NCBI RefSeq assembly: GCF_018131225.1
Contig: NZ_JAFCMM010000001.1
Coordinates: 2,790,001 to 2,854,000 of the forward strand
Source of the DNA: Bradyrhizobium sp. U87765 SZCCT0048
GTDB taxonomy: Bacteria; Pseudomonadota; Alphaproteobacteria; Rhizobiales; Xanthobacteraceae
DNA: 64,000 bases
Direction of reading: 5' to 3'
Below are positions 8,427-17,483 of this stretch, piece by piece. Below the pieces are notes generated by a model. That model had not been told where the DNA came from and made no database searches. It saw only the letters and a program-made list of their open reading frames with translations. Made by a program: the position numbers and the translations under genes. Numbering within the stretch: the first letter of the stretch is position 1; each line of letters begins with the position of its first letter.

Positions 8427-9164
8427 TTACGGCGAGGCGACGAGGCGGTAGCCGATGCCACGCACCGCCTGCAGAAACAGCGGGTTCGCGGGATCGCGCT
8501 CGATCTTGCGGCGAAGGCGGTTGATCTGCACGTCGACCGCGCGCTCGTTGACCGAGCCGCCCCCCGTGAGCGCGCCGCGCGGCACGGTCTCGCCGGGCTG
8601 CGCCGCGAGGATGCGCAGCATCTCGCGCTCGCGATCGGTCAGCTTGAGGATCTCATCGCCCTGGCGCAGCTCGCCGCGCTCGAGGTGATAGACATAAGGC
8701 CCGAATGCCACCTCTTCGATCGCCGGCGCCGGCGCCGGCATCGAGCGCTTGAGGATGTTGGCGATACGCAGCACCAGCTCGCGCGGCTCGAACGGCTTGG
8801 CGACATAGTCGTCCGCGCCGATCTGCAGCCCCTCGATGCGCGCCTCGGGCTCATGCCGCGCGGTCAACATGATGATCGGCACCGGCGACGCCGCACGCAG
8901 CGAGCGTGCGAGATCGAAGCCATTTTCGCCGGGCATCATGACATCGAGGATCAGCAGATCGAAATGCAGGCCGACCAGCTTGGAGCGCGCGTCGGCGGCG
9001 CTCATCGCGGTGGTGACGCGATAGCCTTCATTGGCGAGAAACCGCGACAGCAGGTCACGAATGCGGCGATCGTCGTCCACCAGCAGGATATGCGGAGCAT
9101 CGTCGGTCGGCTGGGGTCTTGCGCGGGACAGGGCCGCGGTCGGTGTGGTCATGCTTGTTCTCAC
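8427..9164 (-). CDS. petR: OmpR-family response regulator (PetR type)
   Basis: A 245-residue two-domain regulator. The receiver domain has the acidic pocket LLVDDD (residues about 27-32), the phosphoacceptor Asp74 in LILDVMMPG, the switch residue in MLTARH and the conserved lysine in DYVAKPF. The C-terminal winged-helix domain ends with VQINRLRRKIERDPANPLFLQAVRGIGYRLV. The GTG start at 9164 overlaps the stop of the marR-type gene (GTGA), with an ATG 12 bases downstream as an alternative. The marR-ompR order matches petP-petR, described in Rhodobacter capsulatus near the cytochrome bc1 genes; bc1 genes are not in this window. The symbol rests on gene order and family. Confidence 0.9.
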   Translation of the reverse strand: MRTSMTTPTAALSRARPQPTDDAPHILLVDDDRRIRDLLSRFLANEGYRVTTAMSAADARSKLVGLHFDLLILDVMMPGENGFDLARSLRAASPVPIIMLTARHEPEARIEGLQIGADDYVAKPFEPRELVLRIANILKRSMPAPAPAIEEVAFGPYVYHLERGELRQGDEILKLTDREREMLRILAAQPGETVPRGALTGGGSVNERAVDVQINRLRRKIERDPANPLFLQAVRGIGYRLVASP

Positions 9165-9772
9165 TTCGGCCCGGGCTTCAGCGGCGCCCTGGCGGCGCTC
9201 CCTGCTCCCGACGCGGTCGGCCCGGCGCCCAGAATGATTTCGAGCACCTTGTCCGGATCATGACGATCGATCATGGCGCGCAGGAAATGGCGAATGGTCT
9301 CGGCTTCGGCGGTCCCCAGCCCCTGCAGCGCGCGATTGATGCGGTCGGTCTGCAGGCCCGCGAGCTTGGCGACCAGCGCTTCGCCCTTGGCGGTGGCATA
9401 GAGCAGCCGCTGGCGACGATCGCTGTCGCCCGATTTCTGCACGATATAGTCCTCGTCCAACAGTTGCTTCAGCACCCGCCCGAGCGACTGCTTGGTGATG
9501 CGCAGCACGTCGAGCAGATCGGCGACTTTCAGCCCGGGATAGCGCGTCACGAAATGCACGACACGGTGGTGCGCCCGCCCAAAACCGAACGCACGCAGCA
9601 CGTCGTCGGCGTCGCCGACGAAATCCCGGTAGGCAAAGAACAACAGCTCGATGATGTCCCAGCGCGGGTCCAGCCCCGCGGTGGTGGGGTGCCCATCCCC
9701 GGGTCCGCCACGCGGCTGGGGCATGTCAGGCGTGAAATTTACGTCAGGCATGTTGACATATTTTGGGTTCAT
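9161..9772 (-). CDS. petP: MarR-family transcriptional regulator (PetP type)
   Basis: About 203 residues with the MarR winged helix in the middle: VADLLDVLRITKQSLGRVLKQLLDEDYI forms the helix-turn-helix and GDSDRRQRLLYAT the wing with its conserved DRR. The N-terminus up to about residue 45 is proline-rich and unconserved. The start is uncertain. An in-frame GTG at 9796 would abut a palindrome at 9797-9814, so I favour the ATG at 9772, which places that palindrome about 25 bases upstream as a possible operator. It is the first gene of the leftward operon and overlaps petR by 4 bases. Confidence 0.85.
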   Translation of the reverse strand: MNPKYVNMPDVNFTPDMPQPRGGPGDGHPTTAGLDPRWDIIELLFFAYRDFVGDADDVLRAFGFGRAHHRVVHFVTRYPGLKVADLLDVLRITKQSLGRVLKQLLDEDYIVQKSGDSDRRQRLLYATAKGEALVAKLAGLQTDRINRALQGLGTAEAETIRHFLRAMIDRHDPDKVLEIILGAGPTASGAGSAARAPLKPGPK

Positions 9773-9796
9773 TGTTACAAAAACACCCATCGCCAC

Positions 9797-9814
9797 GAAA
9801 TATTAGAATATTTC
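9797..9814. promoter_or_regulatory. Perfect inverted repeat upstream of the marR-type gene
   Basis: The 18 bases read GAAATATT-AG-AATATTTC, two 8-base arms around a 2-base centre, AT-rich within a GC-rich surrounding. The size and symmetry suit a MarR dimer operator. It sits in the 247-bp divergent region between the marR-type gene and ilvE, near the former, so autoregulation is the simplest reading. No experimental support is visible. Confidence 0.5.
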
Positions 9815-10019
9815 ACAGCCTCACGGGCGGGATGACAGACAGCCGGTCGCCGGAAAATCCCTGATTTTTCGAGGGCCCGATTGTCGGCCAGTCCAGCGCA
9901 AAGGACCTGGCGAAACATACTGGACTTCGGGTGTTCCCGCAAAAGCCGGTCCCCGGGTCCCCAATCAGCCGACGGCCATGCGCCAATCACGCAAGACCGC
10001 ACTACACCGGGAGAGAGCA

Positions 10020-10904
10020 ATGGGTGTGTCGTTCGACAAAATCGATGGTGTCATCTGGTACGATGGTAAGCTGGTGCCGTGGGCCGACGCCAACGTCCAT
10101 GTCCTGACCCATGGCCTGCATTACGCCAGCGCGGTGTTCGAGGGCGAGCGGGCCTATGGCGGACAGATTTTCAGAAGTCGCGCGCACGCCGAGCGCCTCA
10201 AGCGCTCCGCCAACATCCTCGATTTCGAGATCCCCTACTCGGTGGCCGAGATCGAGGCCGCCAAGCAGCTCGTGGTAGACAAGAACGGCCTGCCCGACGC
10301 CTATGTCCGCCCGATCGCCTGGCGCGGCTCGGAGACGATGGGCGTGTCAGCTGAGAACAACACCATCCATCTGGCGATCGCCTGCTGGAACTGGCCGAGC
10401 TACTTCAACCCGGCGGAGCGGCTCAAGGGCATTCGCATGGCGCTGGCCGACTACCGCCGGCCGGATCCACGGACCATTCCTGCGCTGGCCAAGGCCGCGG
10501 GCCTCTACACCATCTGCACCATTGCCAAGCACAGGGCGGAACGCGCCGGCTATGCCGACGCCATGATGCTGGACTGGGAGGGCCGTGTCGCCGATTGCAC
10601 CGGCGCCAACATCTTCTTCGTCAAGGACGGCAAGATCCACACCCCGATCGCCGACTGCTTCCTCGATGGCATCACCCGCCTCACCGTGATCGATCTCGCG
10701 AAGCGGCGTGGCATCGAGGTGGCCGAGCGCCGCATCATGCCGGAGGAGCTCGACGGCTTCACCGAGTGCTTCGTCACCGGCACGGCTGCCGAGGTGACGC
10801 CGGTGGCGGAGATCGCCGACTGGAGGTTCACCCCCGGCGCCATCACCAGGCAACTGATGGACGACTACAGCGCCGAAGTGCAGCCGAAGAAGGCCGCTGC
10901 CTGA
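10020..10904 (+). CDS. ilvE: Branched-chain amino acid aminotransferase
   Basis: This is a PLP enzyme of fold type IV (class IV) that interconverts valine, leucine and isoleucine with their 2-oxo acids using glutamate/2-oxoglutarate. The 294-residue protein shows THGLHYASAVFEGERAY near the N-terminus and YVRPIAWRG. The PLP lysine is Lys158 in ALAKAAGLYT, the phosphate-binding region DCTGANIFFVKDG follows, and DGITRLTVIDLAK is also present. The ATG at 10020 has GGGAGAG six bases upstream. The gene stands alone, divergent from the regulator operon and convergent with the MATE gene. Confidence 0.93.
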   Translation: MGVSFDKIDGVIWYDGKLVPWADANVHVLTHGLHYASAVFEGERAYGGQIFRSRAHAERLKRSANILDFEIPYSVAEIEAAKQLVVDKNGLPDAYVRPIAWRGSETMGVSAENNTIHLAIACWNWPSYFNPAERLKGIRMALADYRRPDPRTIPALAKAAGLYTICTIAKHRAERAGYADAMMLDWEGRVADCTGANIFFVKDGKIHTPIADCFLDGITRLTVIDLAKRRGIEVAERRIMPEELDGFTECFVTGTAAEVTPVAEIADWRFTPGAITRQLMDDYSAEVQPKKAAA

Positions 10905-10984
10905 GCCGTTCGTGCGATCCGACAAGACGATGACGCCGGGCGCGAGCCCGGGGTCGTCCGCTCGGGGACCCTGAGGCGGCTGCC

Positions 10985-12382
10985 TCAGAGCGACGGCAGC
11001 AGGCCGAGACGCTCGCGACGGCTCCAGCGCCGGATCATCACGCAGGCAACCACCGCAAGGCCCGCGGCAAGCCCGACCCAGATGCCGACGGCGCCGAGAT
11101 GGGTGTGGAAGGCCAGGATCGCACTGAGCGACAGGCCGACGCCCCAGTAGCCGGTGCCCGCGTAAAGCATCGGGACACGGGTGTCCTGCAGGCCTCGCAG
11201 CATGCCTGCGCCGACCGACTGGGCTCCGTCGACGACCTGGAAGATCGCCGCCCACAGCAGGAACGACACCGCGGTCGCCACGACAGCGGCATTGGCCGGA
11301 TCGTGGATATCGACGAACGCGCCGATCAGCACATACGGCATGGCCAGCATCACCAGGCTCATGCAGCTCATGAATGCGACGGCGAGCACGAATGCGGTCC
11401 AGCCCGCGCGGGCGATGCCATCGCGGTCGCCGGCGCCGCGGGCCAGACCGACACGCACGGTGGCGGCCTGGCCGAGGCCCATCGGCACCATGAACGAGGC
11501 CGAGGCGATCTGGATGGCGATGGAATGCGCTGCGATCGCCACCGTGCCGAACTGGCCCATCAGGAAGACTGCGGCGTTGAAGACCGTGACCTCGAACGCC
11601 AGCGTCGCGCCGATCGGCACGCCGAGCCGCCACAGCGCGCCGAGACGCGGCAAGTCCGGCCGCCACCAGTTGCCGAACAGGCGGTAGCGGCGAAACCTGT
11701 GGCTGAACGCCACCACGCAGGCGAGGCTGCCGAACACGAACAGGTTGGACAGCGACGTCGCCAGGCCTGACCCACGCAGGCCGAGCGCCGGCATGCCGAG
11801 ATGGCCGAACACCAGCACCCAGTTCGCCGCGATGTTGAACAGGATCGCGGTGCCGGTCACGACCAGCGCCCATGTCGGACGCGCGAGCGCGGCAACGAAG
11901 GAACGTAGCGCGATATAGCCGAGCGCCGGCAGAAAACCCCACTGCAGCATGCGCACGAACGACTGCGCGTCGGCCGCGAGTTGCGGCTCCTGGCCGAACA
12001 GCAACAGGATCGGCTCGGTGTGCCACAGCACGAGCCAGCTCGGCAGCGCGAGGATCGCGGCTGTCCACAGCCCCTGACGGAAGGTGCGGCGCACGTCGCG
12101 GACGACATGCCGGCCGCGCCCGATCGCGCTCGCCATCATCGGCGACGTCGCGGTGACGACACCGATCGCGAAGATCAGCAGGCCGAAATAGAGATTGACC
12201 CCGAGCGTTGCGGCCGCGAGCTGGGCCGCGCCGAGACGGCCGAGCACGATCACGTCGGTGGTGGTCAGCGCGATCTGGGCGAGATTGGTGAGCACCAGCG
12301 GCCAGCCGAGCGTCAACGTCGCCCGCAGCTCCCGGAGCCAGGCGTCACGCGAGAACGCGCTTTGATGAGGGACCTGCAGCAT
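10985..12382 (-). CDS. MATE family multidrug/organic efflux transporter
   Basis: A 465-residue, strongly hydrophobic protein with about twelve predicted membrane segments arranged as two similar halves, as in NorM-type exporters that use Na+ or H+ gradients. The N-terminal LRATLTLGWPLVLTNLAQIALTTTDVIVLGRLG is the characteristic first MATE helix with its TTDVI, and the second half begins around TLAFEVTVFNAAVFLMGQFG. Substrates cannot be predicted. Its stop lies in a small inverted repeat (CTGAGGC-GGCT-GCCTCAG, 10971-10988) shared with the ilvE end. No clear Shine-Dalgarno sequence precedes the ATG. Confidence 0.92.
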   Translation of the reverse strand: MLQVPHQSAFSRDAWLRELRATLTLGWPLVLTNLAQIALTTTDVIVLGRLGAAQLAAATLGVNLYFGLLIFAIGVVTATSPMMASAIGRGRHVVRDVRRTFRQGLWTAAILALPSWLVLWHTEPILLLFGQEPQLAADAQSFVRMLQWGFLPALGYIALRSFVAALARPTWALVVTGTAILFNIAANWVLVFGHLGMPALGLRGSGLATSLSNLFVFGSLACVVAFSHRFRRYRLFGNWWRPDLPRLGALWRLGVPIGATLAFEVTVFNAAVFLMGQFGTVAIAAHSIAIQIASASFMVPMGLGQAATVRVGLARGAGDRDGIARAGWTAFVLAVAFMSCMSLVMLAMPYVLIGAFVDIHDPANAAVVATAVSFLLWAAIFQVVDGAQSVGAGMLRGLQDTRVPMLYAGTGYWGVGLSLSAILAFHTHLGAVGIWVGLAAGLAVVACVMIRRWSRRERLGLLPSL

Positions 12383-12589
12383 GGTGATCGATCGGCAATG
12401 TCATTTCAAACAACATGCAGCGCCGTCATCGCAGGGATGTCGGCGCGCATGAACGGCGAGATGGGGGATGAAGGCAAGTCCCGGCGCCGCCGAATGACAG
12501 CAGCATCGCGGCAGCAAGATGACTTCAGCCGCGCGAGCGCCGCAGAACAGTCATGACAGGATACCTCTGCGACCAGACGCCGCGCCGGC

Positions 12590-13570
12590 TCAGAGGGCCG
12601 ACGCCGGCAGCCAGAACACTTCGCCTTCGGATTCTTCCGTATCCAGCCACAACAGCGGCAGTTGCGGGAAGGCCTCCTCCATCGCCGGGCGACAGCGGCC
12701 GACCTCGCACAGCAGCCCGCCATCCTCGCTGAGGTAGCGCGGCGCATCGGCGATGATGCGGCGCACGATATCGAGCCCGTCCGGCCCCCCATCGAACGCC
12801 ATCTTCGGTTCATGCCGGCACTCGCGGGGCAGGCCTGCCATGCCCTCGGCATCGACATAGGGTGGATTGGTGATGATCAGGTCGTAGCGCGCATCCTTCG
12901 GCAGCGCCGCGAAAAGATCTCCACGGTACAGTGTCACCGTGCCATCGAGACCATGGTCCGCAACATTGCGGGCCGCGACCGCGAGCGCGTCTTTCGACAG
13001 GTCGACCGCATCGACCTCGGCGTTGGGAAAATGCCGTGCCGCGAGGATCGCAAGGCAGCCCGAGCCGGTGCAGAGATCGAGCACCCGCCCGACGGCGGCC
13101 GGATCCTCGATGAGCGAGCCGTCGTCGCCGCCGAAGTGGGACTCCAGCAGCTCACCGATGAACGAACGCGGCACGATGACGCGTTCGTCGACGTAGAACG
13201 GCAGGCCGCGCATGTAGATCTTGTTGAGCAGATAAGCCGACGGCTTGCGGGTACGGACGCGCGCGTCGATCAGCGCCAGCAGCTTCTGCCCCTCGGCCCG
13301 CGTCACCCGCGCCATGGCGAAAGTCTCGAACTGCTCGGGATGCAGCGCCAGCGCCTCGCCGACCAGGAAGATCGCCTCCGCGACCGGATCGGTCGTGCCA
13401 TGGGCGAACACCAGCCCGGCGGCGTTGAAGCGGCTGACGGCGAAGCGGACATAGTCGAGCAGCGTCATGAGTTCGGCCGGGCCGACCCTGGCCGGCCGCG
13501 ATGTGGCAGGCTTGGCCACGGCGCGCTTGGGGGCGCTGGGGCGGCTGGACGTCTTTGTGGTTCTTGCCAT
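12590..13570 (-). CDS. prmB: 50S ribosomal protein L3 N5-glutamine methyltransferase
   Basis: A 326-residue SAM-dependent methyltransferase of the HemK/PrmB group, which methylates a glutamine of ribosomal protein L3. It has the N-terminal helical domain, the SAM-binding loop VLDLCTGSGCLAILAA, and the catalytic NPPY tetrapeptide in LIITNPPYVDAEGM. LPRECRHEPKMAFDGG-type spacing after it is typical of PrmB. The N-terminal 30 residues are basic and low in complexity. Its ATG overlaps the moaE stop (ATGA), so it is the last gene of the pgsA-moaD-moaE-prmB run. PrmC is the closest alternative, but the post-NPPY sequence favours PrmB. Confidence 0.88.
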   Translation of the reverse strand: MARTTKTSSRPSAPKRAVAKPATSRPARVGPAELMTLLDYVRFAVSRFNAAGLVFAHGTTDPVAEAIFLVGEALALHPEQFETFAMARVTRAEGQKLLALIDARVRTRKPSAYLLNKIYMRGLPFYVDERVIVPRSFIGELLESHFGGDDGSLIEDPAAVGRVLDLCTGSGCLAILAARHFPNAEVDAVDLSKDALAVAARNVADHGLDGTVTLYRGDLFAALPKDARYDLIITNPPYVDAEGMAGLPRECRHEPKMAFDGGPDGLDIVRRIIADAPRYLSEDGGLLCEVGRCRPAMEEAFPQLPLLWLDTEESEGEVFWLPASAL

Positions 13571-14040
13571 CAGGATTTGCCCCAGCGGGCGGCCGCCGCA
13601 TCGTCGCGCGCATGCGCTTCGACCCAGGTGGAGGCGCCCTCGGCCCGCTCCTCGAATTTCCAGAACGGTGCGTTGGTCTTCAGATAGTCCATCAGGAATT
13701 CGGCGCCCTGAAACGCCGCCTCGCGGTGCGCGGAAGCCGTCAGCACCAGCACGATGTTGTCTCCGGGCACGACGCGGCCATAGCGGTGGATCACCGTGAC
13801 CGCGGTCAGCGGCCAGCGCGCCAGCGCCTCGTCGACATGGCGGCGGATTTCCTCCTCGGCCATGCCGGGATAGTGCTCGAGCGTCAGCGCAGCAATCGCA
13901 TCTGCGCCTTCGCCGCCGCGGCAGATGCCGCTGAAGCTGACGACAGCGCCAATGTCGGTGCGCCCTTGCGTCAGCGCCGCGATCTCGCTGGAGATGTCGA
14001 AATCGTCCGGCTGCAGACGGATGGTGACGGGAACAGACAT
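13570..14040 (-). CDS. moaE: Molybdopterin synthase catalytic subunit
   Basis: MoaE takes sulfur from the thiocarboxylate of MoaD to convert precursor Z into molybdopterin. The 156-residue protein has GAVVSFSGICRG near the start, LEHYPGMAEEE, VTVIHRYGRVVPGD and the two catalytic-region lysines Lys121 and Lys128 in YLKTNAPFWKFE, seven residues apart as in E. coli (119/126). A C-terminal tail with EARAEGASTWVEAHARDD-like content follows. It lies just after moaD (gap 7) and overlaps prmB by 4 bases. Confidence 0.94.
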   Translation of the reverse strand: MSVPVTIRLQPDDFDISSEIAALTQGRTDIGAVVSFSGICRGGEGADAIAALTLEHYPGMAEEEIRRHVDEALARWPLTAVTVIHRYGRVVPGDNIVLVLTASAHREAAFQGAEFLMDYLKTNAPFWKFEERAEGASTWVEAHARDDAAAARWGKS

Positions 14041-14047
14041 GCCCGGT

Positions 14048-14296
14048 CTAGCCGCCGGTCATCGGCGGAAAGAAGGCGACCTCGCGCGCCCCGGCGATCG
14101 CCGCCTCGGGCTTGACGTGGGTATGGTCGAGGGCAGCGCGGACGACCGGCTGCTCGAACGCGTGGGCATAGCGCTCGCCCTGGCCGGCAAGCCACTGCAT
14201 CAGGTCGGCGACCGTGCGGACCGACGCCGGCGGGTCGATGGTCTCTTCCGCCTTGCCGACGCGCTCGCGCACCCAGGCGAAATAACGAACCTTCAT
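14048..14296 (-). CDS. moaD: Molybdopterin synthase sulfur carrier subunit
   Basis: MoaD is a ubiquitin-fold carrier whose C-terminal glycine is adenylated and thiocarboxylated, then inserted into MoaE. The 82-residue protein starts with MKVRYFAWVRERVGKAEE and ends PPMTGG, giving the required C-terminal Gly-Gly. AREVAFFPPMTGG is the standard last strand. The ATG overlaps the pgsA stop (ATGA), pointing to translational coupling. moaA, moaB and moaC are not in this window. Confidence 0.94.
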   Translation of the reverse strand: MKVRYFAWVRERVGKAEETIDPPASVRTVADLMQWLAGQGERYAHAFEQPVVRAALDHTHVKPEAAIAGAREVAFFPPMTGG

Positions 14297-14913
14297 GACT
14301 CCTCCGCGATCAGATGACGGATACCGGCGCGGAAATAATCCCAACCGGTATAGAGCGTGAAGATCGCCGAGATCCATAGCAGCGCCAGACCGACCGGCGT
14401 CACCACCGGAATGACCTGGTCGCCGGCATCGCCGGCCAGCAGAAAGCCGATGGCGATCAGCTGGACCGTGGTCTTCCATTTGGCGAGGCGCGTCACCGGG
14501 ACGCTGACCCGCAGGCCAGCGAGATACTCGCGCAGCCCCGACACCAGGATCTCGCGGCACAGGATGACGATCGCCGCCCACAACGTCCAGCCATGGATGA
14601 TGCCGTCGGCGGCCAGCATCAGCAGGCACGAGGCGACGAGCAGCTTGTCGGCGATGGGATCGAGCATGCGGCCGAACGCTGACTGCTGGTCCCAGATACG
14701 GGCATAGTAGCCGTCGAGGAAATCGGTCACAGCCGCGGCGATGAAGAAGGCCAGCGCAACCCAGCGCAGCCACAGCGGGCCGTCCATGATCGATTGGGCA
14801 TAGATGCAACCGACCACGACCGGCACCGCGGCGATCCGCGAATAGGTGAGCACGTTCGGGAGTGAGAACGAGTGTCTCGCCGATCCTCTGGCCGTCACGG
14901 TGTCCATCTGCAT
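14293..14913 (-). CDS. pgsA: CDP-diacylglycerol--glycerol-3-phosphate 3-phosphatidyltransferase
   Basis: PgsA makes phosphatidylglycerophosphate, the committed step to phosphatidylglycerol and cardiolipin, at the inner membrane. The roughly 206-residue protein opens with the first helix SLPNVLTYSRIAAVPVVV. It carries the CDP-alcohol phosphotransferase signature D-G-x2-A-R-x8-G-x3-D-x3-D in LDGYYARIWDQQSAFGRMLD followed by PIAD. About five further membrane helices follow. Two in-frame ATGs (14913 and 14907) are close; the first has GGCGG at suitable spacing. It heads the overlapping set with moaD, moaE and prmB. Confidence 0.93.
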   Translation of the reverse strand: MQMDTVTARGSARHSFSLPNVLTYSRIAAVPVVVGCIYAQSIMDGPLWLRWVALAFFIAAAVTDFLDGYYARIWDQQSAFGRMLDPIADKLLVASCLLMLAADGIIHGWTLWAAIVILCREILVSGLREYLAGLRVSVPVTRLAKWKTTVQLIAIGFLLAGDAGDQVIPVVTPVGLALLWISAIFTLYTGWDYFRAGIRHLIAEES

Positions 14914-15099
14914 TACCAATACCGCCCACGTATCGGCGTCAACCGCCGGGAGCGCATCCCTTGCGCCCCCACCCCTGCAAACCAAATCGCCCTCGTGGGC
15001 GCAAGGACAGATAGCGTCATTCCGGCCGTCCGCAAAGCCGCAGCGGCGGTGGCGGAGCGAATTTTGTCCCGGTATAAAGAGCTCTATGTTTGCAGGCCC

Positions 15100-17181
15100 T
15101 TACTTCGACTGGGCATGGAAGAAGTCGAAGATCTTGCGGGCGCCTTCGTCGCTGATGCCCGGAACCTTGCGCAGATCGGCCACGGACGCCCGCTCGATCT
15201 CCTTCAACGTGCCGAAATGGTGCAGCAGCGCACGTTTGCGTGACGGCCCGATTCCCGGGATTTCCTGCAGTCCGGCTTCGCGGATGTCCTTTTTTCGCAG
15301 CTTGCGATGTGAGCCGATGACGAAGCGGTGGGCCTCGTCGCGCAGCCGCTGGATGAAGTACAGCACCGGATCGCGCGGCTCGAGCTTGATGGATGGCCGA
15401 TCCGGCAGGAACAGCGTTTCGCGGCCGGCGTCACGGTCCGGCCCCTTGGCCACCGACATCAGCGCCACATTGGTGACCCCCAGCGAGGCGAAGATCTCCC
15501 GCACCGCATTGAGCTGACCGAGGCCGCCGTCGATGATGACAAGGTCCGGCCACTGCGGCACCGCGTCATCGGCGACCGCCGCTTCGTCAGGCGCGGCCTC
15601 GGCGCCGTCCGCGGGAGCCGCCTCCCCCGCCTGCGCCATCAGGCGCTTGAACCGCCGCTCCAGCACCTCGCGCATCATACCGTAGTCGTCACCGGGGGTC
15701 AGCGCCTCGGAGCGAATGTTGAACTTGCGGTACTGGTTCTTGATGAAGCCGTCCGGGCCCGCCACGATCATGGCGCCGACGGCGTTGGTGCCCTGGATGT
15801 GGCTGTTGTCGTAGACCTCGATCCGGCGCGGCGCCCTGGGCAAGCCAAGCGTGGTCGCCATGGCATCCAGCAGGCGCGCCTGGGTCGCGGTGTCGGCGAG
15901 CTTGCGGCCGAGTGCCTCACGCGCGTTGTTCAGCGCATGGACGACGAGATCCTTCTTCTCGCCGCGCTGCGGCACGTTGACCTCGATCTTGACGCCGGCT
16001 TTGGCGGTCAGCGCTTCCGCCAGCAGACCGCGCTCTTCGATGTCGTGGGACAGCAGGATCAGCTTCGGCGGCGGCTTGTCGTCATAGAACTGGGCAAGAA
16101 ACGCGCCGAGCACCTCGCCCGAGGCGAACGACTTGTCGGCGCGCGGGAAGTAGGCGCGGTTGCCCCAGTTCTGGCCGGTGCGGAAGAAGAACACCTCCAC
16201 GCAGGAGTAGCCGCCTTCCTGATGGATGGCGAACACATCGGCCTCGTCGACCGTGCGCGGGTTGATGCCCTGCTGCGACTGGATCGCCGACAGTGCGGCC
16301 AGACGGTCGCGGTAGATCGCCGCCGTCTCGAACGCGAGGTCGGCGGACGCCTTCTCCATCTCCGCGGCCAATTGCTCCTTCACCGCGCGGCTGCGGCCGG
16401 ACAGAAAGTCGGTCGCCTCGCGCACCAGCTCGGTGTAGCCGGAGAAATCGACCTCACGGGTGCAGGGCCCGGCACAGCGCTTGATCTGATAGAGCAGACA
16501 CGGCCGGCTGCGGCTTTCGAAGAACGAGTCGGTACAGGAGCGCACCAGGAAGGCGCGCTGCAGCGCGGTGATGGTGCGGTTGACCGCCCCGACCGACGCG
16601 AACGGACCGAAATAGCGTCCGGGCCGTGTCTGCGCGCCGCGGTGCTTGAGGATCTGTGGCGCCCAGTGATCGCCGGTGATCAGGATATACGGAAACGACT
16701 TGTCGTCACGCAACAGCACGTTGAAGCGCGGCCGCAGCTGCTTGATGAGATTGGCCTCCAGCAGCAGCGCCTCGGTTTCCGTCGCCGTCGATACGATCTC
16801 GACGCTGACGGTCGCCGCGATCATCCGCGCGATGCGCAGCGGATGGCCGGTCGGCCGCACATAGGACGACAGCCGCTTGCGGACGTTCTTGGCCTTGCCG
16901 ACGTAGAGAACGTCGTGCGCGGCGTTCAGCATCCGGTAGACCCCCGGCAGCGTCGGGGCAACGCGCACCGCCTGGGCGATCGCCGCACGCCCGATCGCCA
17001 GCGGCCCCTCGGCGGCGACGTCGCCGGATTCGTCGATGATATCCGGCAACCGCTCGTCGTCGTCCTCGTCGACAACCGCATCGGCCAGATCGACGTCCTG
17101 CAACGGCAGGTCACTGGTCGCGGCCGCCGGGGGACGCCGCTGCGCATCGGGCTTGGTCGGATTGATCGGGTCGCTGTCCAT
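15100..17181 (-). CDS. uvrC: Excinuclease ABC subunit C
   Basis: UvrC makes both incisions in nucleotide excision repair. The 693-residue protein has an unusual acidic, probably disordered head of about 70 residues (rich in D/E), then the GIY-YIG nuclease domain (PGVYRML...[17 protein letters not shown]). Next come the UVR motif region ([18 protein letters not shown]) and the RNase-H-like nuclease domain ([30 protein letters not shown]). A C-terminal helix-hairpin-helix pair ends at [17 protein letters not shown]. The ATG at 17181 was preferred over a longer unconserved extension. The gene lies just upstream of pgsA on the same strand. Confidence 0.95.
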   Translation of the reverse strand: MDSDPINPTKPDAQRRPPAAATSDLPLQDVDLADAVVDEDDDERLPDIIDESGDVAAEGPLAIGRAAIAQAVRVAPTLPGVYRMLNAAHDVLYVGKAKNVRKRLSSYVRPTGHPLRIARMIAATVSVEIVSTATETEALLLEANLIKQLRPRFNVLLRDDKSFPYILITGDHWAPQILKHRGAQTRPGRYFGPFASVGAVNRTITALQRAFLVRSCTDSFFESRSRPCLLYQIKRCAGPCTREVDFSGYTELVREATDFLSGRSRAVKEQLAAEMEKASADLAFETAAIYRDRLAALSAIQSQQGINPRTVDEADVFAIHQEGGYSCVEVFFFRTGQNWGNRAYFPRADKSFASGEVLGAFLAQFYDDKPPPKLILLSHDIEERGLLAEALTAKAGVKIEVNVPQRGEKKDLVVHALNNAREALGRKLADTATQARLLDAMATTLGLPRAPRRIEVYDNSHIQGTNAVGAMIVAGPDGFIKNQYRKFNIRSEALTPGDDYGMMREVLERRFKRLMAQAGEAAPADGAEAAPDEAAVADDAVPQWPDLVIIDGGLGQLNAVREIFASLGVTNVALMSVAKGPDRDAGRETLFLPDRPSIKLEPRDPVLYFIQRLRDEAHRFVIGSHRKLRKKDIREAGLQEIPGIGPSRKRALLHHFGTLKEIERASVADLRKVPGISDEGARKIFDFFHAQSK

Positions 17182-17483
17182 GGTCTCTACGTAATCGTCC
17201 GGAACCCGCGGGACCAGCGCCTGGCGCCCCGATCCTGTGCGCAAGCCCCCGTTGCGCGGGGCGATGCCCGATACCGGCCCCCTATCAGATCGGTTCCCGC
17301 CGGCCGACCACAAGTAAGACTCTTTTAACAACGATATGGCGCCGCGGGCCGGGTTTAACCCCCGTTTAACTTAAAGATCTCGATAAATCCTGCGTATCAG
17401 GTTTGGACTTCCGTAACCCTACGGTTCCATCGGGACATCGCGCAGGACGACGGAAAGTCAGCAGTCGCGTTCGGAGTATCGAG
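17182..17483. other. Divergent promoter region between uvrC and the outer-membrane protein gene
   Basis: These 302 bases hold no gene. The right part is AT-richer and contains a CtrA-type box (17355-17370), a nearby isolated TTAAC around 17326 and CTTAAAGATC just after the box. Promoters for both flanking genes should lie here, but no clear -35/-10 pair stands out. Confidence 0.5.
17355..17370 (+). promoter_or_regulatory. Candidate CtrA-binding site upstream of the outer-membrane protein gene
   Basis: The 16 bases TTAA-CCCCCGT-TTAAC fit the alphaproteobacterial CtrA consensus TTAA-N7-TTAAC exactly. The site lies 113 bases before the ATG at 17484. CtrA regulates envelope, motility and division genes in this class. 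A chance match is possible because the motif is short, although TTAA is rare in this GC-rich DNA. Confidence 0.45.

Noticed and set aside
15328..17328. Long open frame opposite uvrC
   Set aside because: Antisense shadow of uvrC, His/Arg/Gly-rich with no domain.
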